A stretch of 64,000 bases of DNA from Geobacter sp. SVR. Its GTDB lineage: Bacteria; Desulfobacterota; Desulfuromonadia; Geobacterales; Pseudopelobacteraceae. The position numbers were made by a program, and so were the translations under genes. Each line of letters begins with the position of its first letter. Within the stretch, counting starts at the first letter, position 1. Location of the stretch: the NCBI RefSeq assembly GCF_016865365.1, contig NZ_AP024469.1, positions 3,874,501 through 3,938,500 of the forward strand, given 5' to 3'. Under the pieces are notes generated by a model that was given only the letters and a program-made list of their open reading frames with translations, was not told the origin of the DNA and made no database searches. This document shows, in pieces, positions 26,120 to 34,082 of the stretch.

Positions 26120-26370
26120 CAAATCCTCCTTCTCGCTGTCAGATAGGTAAGGAGGTAATCTAGCCCGTCAGCCCGAGCGCGTCAAATCGATACTTATAAT
26201 AGAAACCAACCACAACTATCGGTAAATGCGATATCAAAAGAAGGAGCCATCCCTGCGCGGGTCTCGTCTCATGAGATAGAAGGTATGGTTGCTTCGGGGA
26301 GTGTCGCGATAGTCCCGGTCTGTGGGCAGGGGGAAGGCGGGGGCAAGTGTTGGGGCGGGCGGATATGCAA

Positions 26371-26405
26371 AGGAGACAGCCACCTGAGCGGGTGCGGCCG
26401 TCTCC
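26371..26405 (-). terminator. Probable terminator of the FmdB-like gene
   Basis: Imperfect hairpin GGAGAC...GTCTCC 25 bases beyond the fmdB stop, with a short T-rich tail (TTTGC) on the minus strand. Confidence 0.5.
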
Positions 26406-26429
26406 CCTGTTCCGTGCCTGTGCTGCAGA

Positions 26430-26594
26430 TCAGCTCTTTTTGCTCGTCCTGGCAAAGAACGTACTGTACTGCTGTACGATCGAGACCCCTTTGCAATCGG
26501 GGCAGGTCATCCGCTGCTGATCGTGCTCCGCAATGTGCATCGTGACCGAAAAGTTCCTTCCGCATTGCTGGCAGCGGTAATCGTAGGTCGGCAT
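26430..26594 (-). CDS. FmdB-family zinc-ribbon protein
   Basis: 54 aa. The start is MPTYDYRCQQCGRNFSV with GGGAGG 9 bases upstream; longer frames lack that. The two CxxC pairs, CQQC and CPDC, form a zinc ribbon with the spacing of FmdB/FdhE-like regulatory proteins. Small, cytosolic, probably regulatory. It lies downstream of the CopD-cytochrome gene on the same strand. Confidence 0.85.
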   Translation of the reverse strand: MPTYDYRCQQCGRNFSVTMHIAEHDQQRMTCPDCKGVSIVQQYSTFFARTSKKS

Positions 26595-26683
26595 ATCGAT
26601 GGTCCTCCCGATGATGAAGTCGGGCCGCGCAGCCCCCTGCTTAAACTGTAGAAAAGTTTCAGGGATTGTCAACGCGCAGCCGC

Positions 26684-27592
26684 CTACCACCAGCGCCACA
26701 GGGCCAGGATCAGCACTATCAGAAAAACGATCGCCAGGTTCATGTAGGCCATGAAGAAGAACACCCGTTCGTGGAGCGGCGCCGGCCGTTTGACGCCGGC
26801 TACCAGCCGGCCGACAGCCGGCAGCGCCGCGAGAAGATCGGCGTTGTGGGGTGCCTGGGAAAGCGCTTCGGTCAGGTCGCCGCCCGCCTGGTGCCGCCCC
26901 ATGTGGCTGCCCTGTTTCCAGAAGCGGCTGGCACTGGCGTCATAGATGGTTCCCTGATGGGCGAACAGGGCCGGCCGCCCCTCCTTGCCGTCGCACAGGG
27001 CCAGCTCTTCGGCACTCATGTCCCCTTCGACGATCAGGGGGAAGGAGTCGGGCTCCTTGCGCCTGAGACGGGGCCCGATCACGGTGATGACGAAGGTGGC
27101 CGAGATTACCATGACCAGGTAGAGCGCGATCTTTGCCAGCAGCAGAATCCCGAAACGGGACTGCAGCAGCAGTTCCGGAGAACCCACCCGGAAACGGGTC
27201 AGAATGATGCCGGTGATACCCATGACCACCATGGAAATGATGCCGACCCGTAGCTCGCCGCGCGGCAATCCGCTGGAGGCATAGGCCGGCTTGAGCACCA
27301 GATGCACGTACAGGATGGTGCCGAACCAGAGGAAGGCGGTGATGAGGTGCAGATAGCCGACAGCGAAACGGAAGCCCTTGGCTGCAGCGGACAGGGCCGG
27401 CTTCGCGGCGGCATCCGCGCGTGTCGCGGCAAACTCTTTGCCTGCCCGGGTGAGCTCGCCACCGCCGGCAGGATCGAGGTGGCAGGCGGCGCATTCCCGG
27501 CCGGTCTGGCGGGCATACTCTTCGGTGGCGGCGGCTGTCAGCGGACAGGCCAGCATCAATACCATCACAAGCTGGATCAGTAATCTGCACAT
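26684..27592 (-). CDS. CopD-like membrane protein with c-type and b5-like haem sites
   Basis: 302 aa. A signal peptide is followed by CAACHLDPAGGG near residues 34-45, a CXXCH haem c site that would be exposed to the periplasm. Then come five to six hydrophobic helices (about 75-190 and 278-300) with CopD/YohJ-like ISMVVMGITGIILTRF, and between them residues about 198-250 read as a cytochrome b5-like module (LFAHQGTIYDASASRFWKQGSHMGRH, with HQG and HMGRH haem-ligand positions). A three-part haem protein of this kind is unusual and suggests electron transfer across the membrane. Confidence 0.8.
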   Translation of the reverse strand: MCRLLIQLVMVLMLACPLTAAATEEYARQTGRECAACHLDPAGGGELTRAGKEFAATRADAAAKPALSAAAKGFRFAVGYLHLITAFLWFGTILYVHLVLKPAYASSGLPRGELRVGIISMVVMGITGIILTRFRVGSPELLLQSRFGILLLAKIALYLVMVISATFVITVIGPRLRRKEPDSFPLIVEGDMSAEELALCDGKEGRPALFAHQGTIYDASASRFWKQGSHMGRHQAGGDLTEALSQAPHNADLLAALPAVGRLVAGVKRPAPLHERVFFFMAYMNLAIVFLIVLILALWRWW

Positions 27593-27735
27593 GAAACGTG
27601 TATAACCATTGCGAGGAAATCTGTCAATCTCTGCTCGCCCCTGCCCTGCACCATTGAGGAAAAAGAATGCAAATCGTCACGACCGGCGTACCATTTATAA
27701 GGAGGCAATGAAAACATGAAAGGGGAGAACTTCAT

Positions 27736-28104
27736 ATGGCAACCAAAGCCGAATACAAACATTTCGCCACTCCTGACGAGGTCAGGAGTTTCAACCACGG
27801 CAGGGTGGAAATCGTCAATATCCTAGGCGGTGTGGTCGGCCGTTTTATTCTGGAACCCGGTTGGCGCTGGTCGGAAGATGTGAAGCCGATCGCTGGCACA
27901 GAATGGTGCATGGCCCCCCATTTCCAGTACCTGGTGTCCGGGCGTGTCCACATCAAGATGGAGGATGGCAGCGAGTTCGAACTGGAGCCGGGGGATGTCT
28001 TCGCCCTTCCCGCCGGCCACGATGCCTGGGTTGTGGGAAATGAACCGGCCGTGGCGGTGGATTGGCACGGGGCGGTCGAGTATGGCAAGACCAAGGGATC
28101 CTGA
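27736..28104 (+). CDS. Cupin-domain protein
   Basis: 122 aa. Residues 50-105 follow the small beta-barrel cupin pattern: WCMAPHFQYLVSGRVHIKMEDGSEFELEPGDVFALPAGHDAWVVG, with the G(X)5HXH-type first motif reduced to H-x-Q-Y and the second GDVFALPAGHDAW motif intact (Pro, Gly, His). Likely a metal-dependent small-molecule binding or isomerase protein; substrate unknown. ATG follows GGGGAG. Confidence 0.8.
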   Translation: MATKAEYKHFATPDEVRSFNHGRVEIVNILGGVVGRFILEPGWRWSEDVKPIAGTEWCMAPHFQYLVSGRVHIKMEDGSEFELEPGDVFALPAGHDAWVVGNEPAVAVDWHGAVEYGKTKGS

Positions 28105-28137
28105 TCGCTGATGTCGGGCGGCAAGAAGCCAAAACAT

Positions 28138-28171
28138 GGAGGCCGCTCCCGCGCGGGAGCGGCCTCCTTTT
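28138..28171 (+). terminator. Intrinsic terminator
   Basis: GGAGGCCGCTCCC/GGGAGCGGCCTCC perfect stem with a GCGC loop and T run after the cupin gene. Confidence 0.9.
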
Positions 28172-28388
28172 GTTCGTCTATCTTCGTCTATCCCTGGCAG
28201 CATCAGTTGGAATAAGACGGAGCGACGGAGAGCACGGGGAATCTTTCACAAAAGCCGTCACGGAAAAGTCGATTCCTACACGCTGCTCCATTGCACCATT
28301 GGGTTCTTATGAGCTGCCTGAACTGCCACTCTTGAATTTTGTACAGGTTCAGAGTAGGAATGGATAATTTTTATGCCAGGGGGCAGCG

Positions 28389-29636
28389 ATGGGCGACAAT
28401 CGGACAGTTCTTCAACCGGCGTGGCAACAGGTGCTCTCTCTGCCGGTAATCGTGGCGGCACTCGGCTATTTCGTTGACATCTACGACCTGGTGCTCTTCA
28501 GCATCGTCCGCGTGCCCAGCCTCAAGGGGCTCGGACTTTCCGGGCAGGAGCTGATCGATCAGGGGGTATTTCTTCTCAACATGCAGATGATCGGCATGTT
28601 GATCGGCGGGGTGATCTGGGGGGTGCTGGGGGACCGCAAGGGGCGCCTCAGGATCATGTTCGGCTCCATTTTCCTCTACTCTGCGGCGAATCTGGCCAAC
28701 GGCATGGTAACGTCGGTGGAGGCCTACGCTGTCCTGCGCCTGGTGGCCGGGATCGGACTGGCCGGCGAACTGGGGGCCGGCATCACCCTGGTCAGCGAAG
28801 TGCTGCATAAAAACATCCGCGGCTACGGTACCATGATCGTTGCCACGGTGGGCGTCTCCGGCGCCATTCTGGCCAACATCGTCGCCAAGTCCTTCGACTG
28901 GCGCACCGCCTTTTTCATCGGCGGCGGACTGGGGTTTCTGCTGCTGGTCATGCGGATCGGTACAGTGGAATCGGGCCTGTTCAGGGGCATGGAAGGGAGC
29001 CGCGTTTCACGGGGCAATTTCCTGTCGCTCTTCACCTCCCGCGACCGGTTCGGACGCTTCCTGCATTCGACCCTGATCGGCCTGCCGTCATGGTTCGTGG
29101 TCGGCGTGCTGATTACTTTCTCCCCTGAATTCGCCAAGGTCCTGAAGGTCCAGGGCACTGTCAGCGCCGGTAATGCCGTCATGTACTGTTATCTGGGATT
29201 AGTGGCGGGTGATCTGGCCAGCGGACTCTTGAGCCAGCTGCTCAAGAGCCGCAAGAAGGTGGTCCTGCTCTTCCTGCTGCTGACTGTGGCGGCGGTGACC
29301 GGCTATTTCGCCGCGACTGGTGTCTCCAGCGCCACTTTCTACCTGATCTGCAGCCTGCTCGGCTTTGGAATCGGCTACTGGGCCATTTTCGTTACGGTGG
29401 CAGCCGAGCAGTTCGGCACCAATCTGCGCGCCACGGTCGCCACGGCGGTGCCGAACTTCGTGCGCGGCATGACAGTCCCGATCACCATGCTCTTCCAACT
29501 GGCCCGCAAACAGCTTGGTATCGAAACCGGCGCACTTTCAGTCGGGCTGCTCTGCCTGGCGATCGCGCTGTTCTCGCTCTCGCGGCTGCAGGAAACTTTT
29601 CACAAAGACCTGGATTACTTCGAGGAGTTCATCTGA
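28389..29636 (+). CDS. MFS transporter (12 helices)
   Basis: 415 aa with twelve hydrophobic segments. Signature loop 2-3 is GDRKGRLRIMFGS (G-x-x-x-D-R-x-G-R-R type) and the first helix carries the DIYDLVLF motif seen in sugar-phosphate/aromatic-acid symporters. Likely a proton-coupled uptake carrier for a small organic acid, but the substrate is not deducible. No metabolic gene is cotranscribed. Confidence 0.85.
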   Translation: MGDNRTVLQPAWQQVLSLPVIVAALGYFVDIYDLVLFSIVRVPSLKGLGLSGQELIDQGVFLLNMQMIGMLIGGVIWGVLGDRKGRLRIMFGSIFLYSAANLANGMVTSVEAYAVLRLVAGIGLAGELGAGITLVSEVLHKNIRGYGTMIVATVGVSGAILANIVAKSFDWRTAFFIGGGLGFLLLVMRIGTVESGLFRGMEGSRVSRGNFLSLFTSRDRFGRFLHSTLIGLPSWFVVGVLITFSPEFAKVLKVQGTVSAGNAVMYCYLGLVAGDLASGLLSQLLKSRKKVVLLFLLLTVAAVTGYFAATGVSSATFYLICSLLGFGIGYWAIFVTVAAEQFGTNLRATVATAVPNFVRGMTVPITMLFQLARKQLGIETGALSVGLLCLAIALFSLSRLQETFHKDLDYFEEFI

Positions 29637-29639
29637 CTC

Positions 29640-30044
29640 TCAGGTAGTGCCCGTAAACCCTCCCCTTCCGCCGCCGTTATTTTTCAAGAGATGCAAGGCT
29701 GGTTTGCGGTCTGAAATTCCGTACAAGCCGCCGATGGAATCGAGCATTTCCTTCCAGCCGTACATGAGCTTCGACAACTCTCCATCCTCACCGAACACGC
29801 GGCCATAGAAGATACTCTCCATTATCTGCATCCTTTGGAGCGGGGTCTTTGCTTTCCGGAGCTGCCCGTCGATGGACCACTGTATCTGCCGGAGTCTGAT
29901 CGTCTGCTCCGGGCTTTTTCCGATACAGGCTTCGTGAATGGCGGCAGCGGCAAGCTCGTCGAAGCGTTCGGGATTGCGTTTGTAGAGCTCGCTCAACTCG
30001 TCCGGCGTATACCGGGTGAATTCCTTCAGCGATGCGATGTTCAT
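29640..30044 (-). CDS. DUF3135-like protein
   Basis: 134 aa, entirely helical. The blocks ELYKRNPERFDELAAAAIHEAC and RLRQIQWSIDGQLRKAKTPLQRMQIM resemble DUF3135 proteins (an E-x-x-R-x-L-x-x-x-Q-W-x-I-D pattern). The C-terminal Gly-rich tail is probably disordered. Function unknown; its stop lies 3 bases from that of the convergent MFS gene. Confidence 0.6.
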   Translation of the reverse strand: MNIASLKEFTRYTPDELSELYKRNPERFDELAAAAIHEACIGKSPEQTIRLRQIQWSIDGQLRKAKTPLQRMQIMESIFYGRVFGEDGELSKLMYGWKEMLDSIGGLYGISDRKPALHLLKNNGGGRGGFTGTT

Positions 30045-30210
30045 GGCATCCCCCTGGCCTGCGGCAGGACTGGTACGGCCTGATCCACATCAACTATAGC
30101 TCCTATATTGCCGATGGCAACCTGCTGCCAGCTGGAACTGCCGGGGGATCAGTTCAGGGAGGGAATATGATGCGGCGGGATGCTGCTTCGCGGGGACAGT
30201 CGAAAAGCTG

Positions 30211-30252
30211 GAACCGGCACAAGGCCCCTGCAGGGCTGCCCTGTGCCGGTTC
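30211..30252 (-). terminator. Probable terminator of the MFS gene
   Basis: Long stem GAACCGGCACA/TGTGCCGGTTC enclosing a second short stem, 30 bases past the stop of the minus-strand transporter; the T tract is weak (AGCTTTTC). Confidence 0.55.
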
Positions 30253-30280
30253 AATCGAAGTCAGTAAGCGAGGGGTAACG

Positions 30281-31585
30281 TCAGGAGGCCGGTTCCTCTG
30301 CGCCGGCAACCGTCTCTGCAGCCGGAGCGGGCTGCCGATTGATCCGCAGCACCAGTCCGGCGGCCAGCAGGCAGATCAGGCCGGACAAGAGGAAGGCGAT
30401 CATGTAATCCCCCAGGTAGGTGCGCACGCTGCCGGCAAAGGTTGCCGCCAAAGCCGCCCCGATCTGGTGGCTGGCAAAGATCCAGCCGAACATGATCCCC
30501 ACGCTGGCCCGACCAAAGGCCTCTGCGGTGAGCTTTACCGTGGGGGGTACCGTGGCGATCCAGTCCAGCCCGTAGAAAATCGCAAAGGCCGAGAGCCCCC
30601 ATTCCGGGCCTGCCAGCGCCTGCGGCAGCCCCAGGAGCGACAGGCCGCGCAGGCCGTAGTAGCAGCAGAGCAGGTAACGGCTGTTGTAGCGGTCCGAGAG
30701 CCAGCCGGAAAAGGTCGTGCCGAACAGGTCCAGTATCCCCATCAGGGCCAGCAGTCCCGCGGCCCGTACTTCGGTGATGCCGTGATCGACACAGGCAGGA
30801 ATGAGGTGGGTGCCGATCAGGCCGTTGGTGCTGGCGCCGCAGATAAAAAAACTGCCGGCCAGAAGCCAGAAATCGCGCGACACCAGACCGCGCCGCAGCC
30901 CCTGTATGGCCACCTGAAAAGGATTGCTGCGCTGGACGGCCGACGTATCGGAAGCGATATCGTCACCCGGGGTTTCGCCATAGGCAAGCAGCCCCTTGTC
31001 CCGGGGGTGGTTGCGCATGAAGCAGGCCACCAGCGGTAGAATGGCCAAGGCGGCGCAGGCAATGGCAAAGGCCGCCTGCCGCCAGCCGTGGTGGTGGGCC
31101 AATTGTGCCAGAAAGGGGAGGAACAGCAGCTGGCCGGTTGCGGTGCTGGCAGTCAGAACTCCCAGCACGGTGCCCTGCGACGTGTGAAACCAGCGGCTGA
31201 CAACGGTGGCACTCAGGCTGTAGGCGGTCATCCCGGCGCCGCATCCGACCACCACTCCCCAGATCAGGATCATGTGCCAGGGACGGGTAATGAAGGTCGT
31301 GGCGCAGACCCCGATCGTCAACAACAGCAATGCCATCGTCATGGTGCGGCGCACGCCGAATTTGTCGAAAAAAGCAGCCGCAAAGGGCCCCATCAGGCCG
31401 TACAGCAGCAGGTTAAGCGAAATTGCCACGGAGATGGTGGCCCTGGACCAGCCGAATTCATGCTCGATAGGGACAATCAGCACCCCCGGTGTCGATCTGA
31501 TCCCGGCAGTCACCAACAGGGTCAGAAAGGTAACCCCGGCCACTACCCAGGCATAATGCAGCCTGCTTCCCGTTGATTTGTCCAT
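30281..31585 (-). CDS. MFS transporter (OFA/MCT-like) of a marR-MFS operon
   Basis: 434 aa, twelve helices. The N-terminus RLHYAWVVAGVTFLTLLVTAGIRSTPGV matches the oxalate/formate-antiporter and monocarboxylate-transporter type (the conserved WxxxxxG and R/S residues of helix 1), and the R motif FDKFGVRR is in loop 2-3. Likely a mono- or dicarboxylate carrier. It follows the MarR gene by 54 bases. Confidence 0.85.
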   Translation of the reverse strand: MDKSTGSRLHYAWVVAGVTFLTLLVTAGIRSTPGVLIVPIEHEFGWSRATISVAISLNLLLYGLMGPFAAAFFDKFGVRRTMTMALLLLTIGVCATTFITRPWHMILIWGVVVGCGAGMTAYSLSATVVSRWFHTSQGTVLGVLTASTATGQLLFLPFLAQLAHHHGWRQAAFAIACAALAILPLVACFMRNHPRDKGLLAYGETPGDDIASDTSAVQRSNPFQVAIQGLRRGLVSRDFWLLAGSFFICGASTNGLIGTHLIPACVDHGITEVRAAGLLALMGILDLFGTTFSGWLSDRYNSRYLLCCYYGLRGLSLLGLPQALAGPEWGLSAFAIFYGLDWIATVPPTVKLTAEAFGRASVGIMFGWIFASHQIGAALAATFAGSVRTYLGDYMIAFLLSGLICLLAAGLVLRINRQPAPAAETVAGAEEPAS

Positions 31586-31639
31586 GCTCCCTCCCGCAGT
31601 TCATTCAATCCGTGCCATGGCACACATTCGTCAAAAAGC

Positions 31640-32098
31640 TCACTCCGGAAATGTTTCGTGACCGCCGGCAAGATCTTCCAGCGCGCTGGCCAGCTGCGCC
31701 AGCAGCTGCATATTTTCCGCACCGATGTGACCGGCCATCTGCCGCTGCACCTCCTGCCAGCGCGGCAGGGCCGCTTTGACGACCACTCGCCCCTGTCCGG
31801 TAATGCCGACCTGCCGTTCTCGCGGGTCGGCCGAAGGGCTATTTTCGATGAACCCGGCGTTTTCCAGCGGTTTCAGGTTTCTCACCAGGGTGGTTCTGTC
31901 CAGCATCAGCACCTTTGCCAGGGTGCTGATATTGAGCGGTCCATGCGCCTCAATATTCTTCAGCAGCGAAAACTGGGTCACCTTCAGGCCGCTCGGTTCC
32001 AGGGCCTGATCGTAGATCCTGGTTACCGCCCGCGATGCCCGGCGGACATTCACGCACATGCATGCGCTGGGCTTCTGTCTGTGGCACTTCGTGCTCAT
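31640..32098 (-). CDS. MarR-family regulator of the adjacent MFS gene
   Basis: 152 aa from ATG with GAGAGG upstream. The Cys-rich opening (KCHRQKPSACMCVNVRRASRAV) is typical of redox- or ligand-responsive MarR proteins, and NISTLAKVLMLDRTTLVRNLKPLENAGFI is the winged HTH. A perfect dyad GTGTATATACAC (32121-32132) lies 23 bases before the ATG, so autoregulation together with the downstream transporter is probable. Confidence 0.88.
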   Translation of the reverse strand: MSTKCHRQKPSACMCVNVRRASRAVTRIYDQALEPSGLKVTQFSLLKNIEAHGPLNISTLAKVLMLDRTTLVRNLKPLENAGFIENSPSADPRERQVGITGQGRVVVKAALPRWQEVQRQMAGHIGAENMQLLAQLASALEDLAGGHETFPE

Positions 32099-32120
32099 AT
32101 CGTCCCTCTCACCATCTAGC

Positions 32121-32132
32121 GTGTATATACAC
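32121..32132. promoter_or_regulatory. MarR operator, perfect palindrome
   Basis: GTGTATATACAC, a twelve-base perfect palindrome in the leader of the MarR gene; AT-rich dyads of this kind are the usual MarR target. Confidence 0.6.
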
Positions 32133-32213
32133 ATATCACAGAGACCTCACTCCGCAAAGAAAAAGATCGGGGGGCGGATCGGCATACCGGCAGCAACCCG
32201 GAGAAGGCTGTTC

Positions 32214-33095
32214 TCAAAAATACTCTTCGGAGTACTCGGGCACTGCATCCAGGAATCCGGGATACAGAGCGGCCCGGGCCAGGGCGGCATCCACGTCGGC
32301 CACGAGCCGTTGGCGGTCTTTGGGATAGCTCCCTTCCAGGTTGAGGAAATTGGAGACATGGTTGGACCTGAGGATGGTACGCTGCGGATTGAGGCGCAGG
32401 AGCATCTCGCGGGCTTCGAGCATGAGCTCGCGCCGCGTACACTGATCGAGTGAGCCGATGAAAGGCTCGTTGTGGCGGTGGAACAGGGTCAGAAGGGAGA
32501 AGTATTCGGGATTGACACGGTTTACCCACTCCGCGGTGGCCCGGGCATGATCGAGGCTGCGCATCCGGCCAGCCAGCCCCAGTATGGCGGTGACCGACAG
32601 CTTCAGGCCTGCCTGGCGCGACATGAGGGTCAGCTCCGCCATCCTGTCGGCGGTATAGCCCTTGTTCACCGAGAGCAGCGTCTGATCGTCCCCCGATTCC
32701 AGGCCGAAATACAGGATCCGCAGCCGTTTTCCGCGCAGAACCGAGAGCTGCGCAGCGTCTTTGGTGGTGAGGCTGTTGGGGGAGGCGTAGGCACCGACGC
32801 GGGTGAGGCCGGGAAAGGTGGTGCACAAGGCATCGAGTATGGTTGCGAGCCCTTCAAAGGGATAGACCAGGGCATCGCCGTCAGCCAGGAAGACCCGGTC
32901 GATGCGCGGACGGAAGCGCTCGGGGATTTCAGCGATCTCTTCCAGGATCTCTTCCACCGGCCGCACCCGAAACTGCTTCCCCTTGTACATGCCGCAGAAT
33001 GCGCAACGGTTCTGGGAACAGCCGATCGTGATCTGGAAGATCAGGCTGCGGGCCTCGCTGGGGGGACGGAAGAGCGGTTCGACGTATTGGGGCAT
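32214..33095 (-). CDS. Radical SAM protein
   Basis: 293 aa. The cluster motif CSQNRCAFCGMYKG (CxxxxCxFC) near residues 26-38 and the glycine-rich VFLADGDALVYPFEG region identify the radical SAM core; GLESGDDQTLLSVNKGYTADRM is the typical SAM-binding strand. It resembles the small enzymes annotated as B12-independent radical SAM proteins. Substrate unknown. It is 60 bases from the response regulator gene, same strand, with no clear functional link. Confidence 0.85.
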   Translation of the reverse strand: MPQYVEPLFRPPSEARSLIFQITIGCSQNRCAFCGMYKGKQFRVRPVEEILEEIAEIPERFRPRIDRVFLADGDALVYPFEGLATILDALCTTFPGLTRVGAYASPNSLTTKDAAQLSVLRGKRLRILYFGLESGDDQTLLSVNKGYTADRMAELTLMSRQAGLKLSVTAILGLAGRMRSLDHARATAEWVNRVNPEYFSLLTLFHRHNEPFIGSLDQCTRRELMLEAREMLLRLNPQRTILRSNHVSNFLNLEGSYPKDRQRLVADVDAALARAALYPGFLDAVPEYSEEYF

Positions 33096-33155
33096 GCTGT
33101 CTCGCTGTGCTGTGCGGTTTGCGGGACGCCGGTTGCGGCATGCCCCGCTTCGGGC

Positions 33156-33863
33156 TCACTGATGTTCGATTTCCGCGAGAAAGGCGTAGCCCAGGTTATG
33201 GCGGGAACGTACCGGCAGTTCCCAGTCGGGGGTCGCTGCCCGGACCCGTGCCCGCAGCCGGCAGATCAGCGTCTCCAGGCGTCTGTCCGCATAATGGTCG
33301 TTCGGCTGTCCGAGCGCCGCGAAGATATCGCTGCGCAGGACATTCTCACCGGGGGATTCGCTCAGCCTGCGCAGAAAGATCAATTCCTGGGCGCCCAGCG
33401 GTATTTCCACACCATCCGGCGTAAACAGTTTCGAACGTATCGCATTAAGGCGCCAGACAGACTGGAGCTGGCCGGAAAGCCGGTACGCCAGGCTTCTCAA
33501 TCCGGCATCCAGTTCACGCAGGTCGACCGGCTTGACGAAATACAGATCAGCACCGCTCTCGAAACTGTGCACCCGGTCGTCCACCTGTCCACAGCAGGTT
33601 ACCATCACGATGCCGCACCTGCAGGTAGAGCGCAGGCGCCTGGCGATCGCCACGCCATCCTCGCCCGGCAGGCCGATATCCAGGATCACCACATCGGCCG
33701 GCGCCTTTGCCAGCGCGTCATCCAGGGCCTGGCCATCCGCCACCCCCCGCACCTGGTGCCCGAAATCGCTCAAGCCCACCGTCAGAAACAGACGTAATTC
33801 GTCGCTGTCTTCGACGACAACGACGCGAAGTCCCTGCAAAGGGTTCTGAGTTTTACTCGTCAT
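33156..33863 (-). CDS. Response regulator with winged-helix output
   Basis: 235 aa. Receiver domain (10-125) with VVVVEDSDELR, phospho-acceptor Asp in DVVILDIGLPGEDG and Lys in FVKPVD, then an OmpR-type winged helix (about 140-235; GAQELIFLRRLSESPGENVLRSDIFAAL, LICRLRARV, SRHNLGYAF). It is divergent from, and likely the partner of, the hybrid kinase at 34083. Confidence 0.9.
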   Translation of the reverse strand: MTSKTQNPLQGLRVVVVEDSDELRLFLTVGLSDFGHQVRGVADGQALDDALAKAPADVVILDIGLPGEDGVAIARRLRSTCRCGIVMVTCCGQVDDRVHSFESGADLYFVKPVDLRELDAGLRSLAYRLSGQLQSVWRLNAIRSKLFTPDGVEIPLGAQELIFLRRLSESPGENVLRSDIFAALGQPNDHYADRRLETLICRLRARVRAATPDWELPVRSRHNLGYAFLAEIEHQ

Positions 33864-34082
33864 TGATTCAACTCCGCGAAAACCATCGGGTTCTTTCCGG
33901 CAGATGAAGTGGCTGCGGGACAGCCGGACCTCTTGCGTATACTATGACATCCTCCCGCTAAAAAGAAGAAATTTCTGACATTTTATCACAACTTGCATGG
34001 TGAGGCCCTGCCGCGATCAAACAGCTTGCCAAGCAGGCACTGGAGCCGATATTCTTCGTTAGATTCCGCGGAGTGCAAAACC

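Noticed and set aside
28172-28388. Possible riboswitch or tRNA upstream of the MFS gene
   Set aside because: No recognised aptamer core; only one weak hairpin (CTGAAC/GTTCAG) and a ribosome site are visible.
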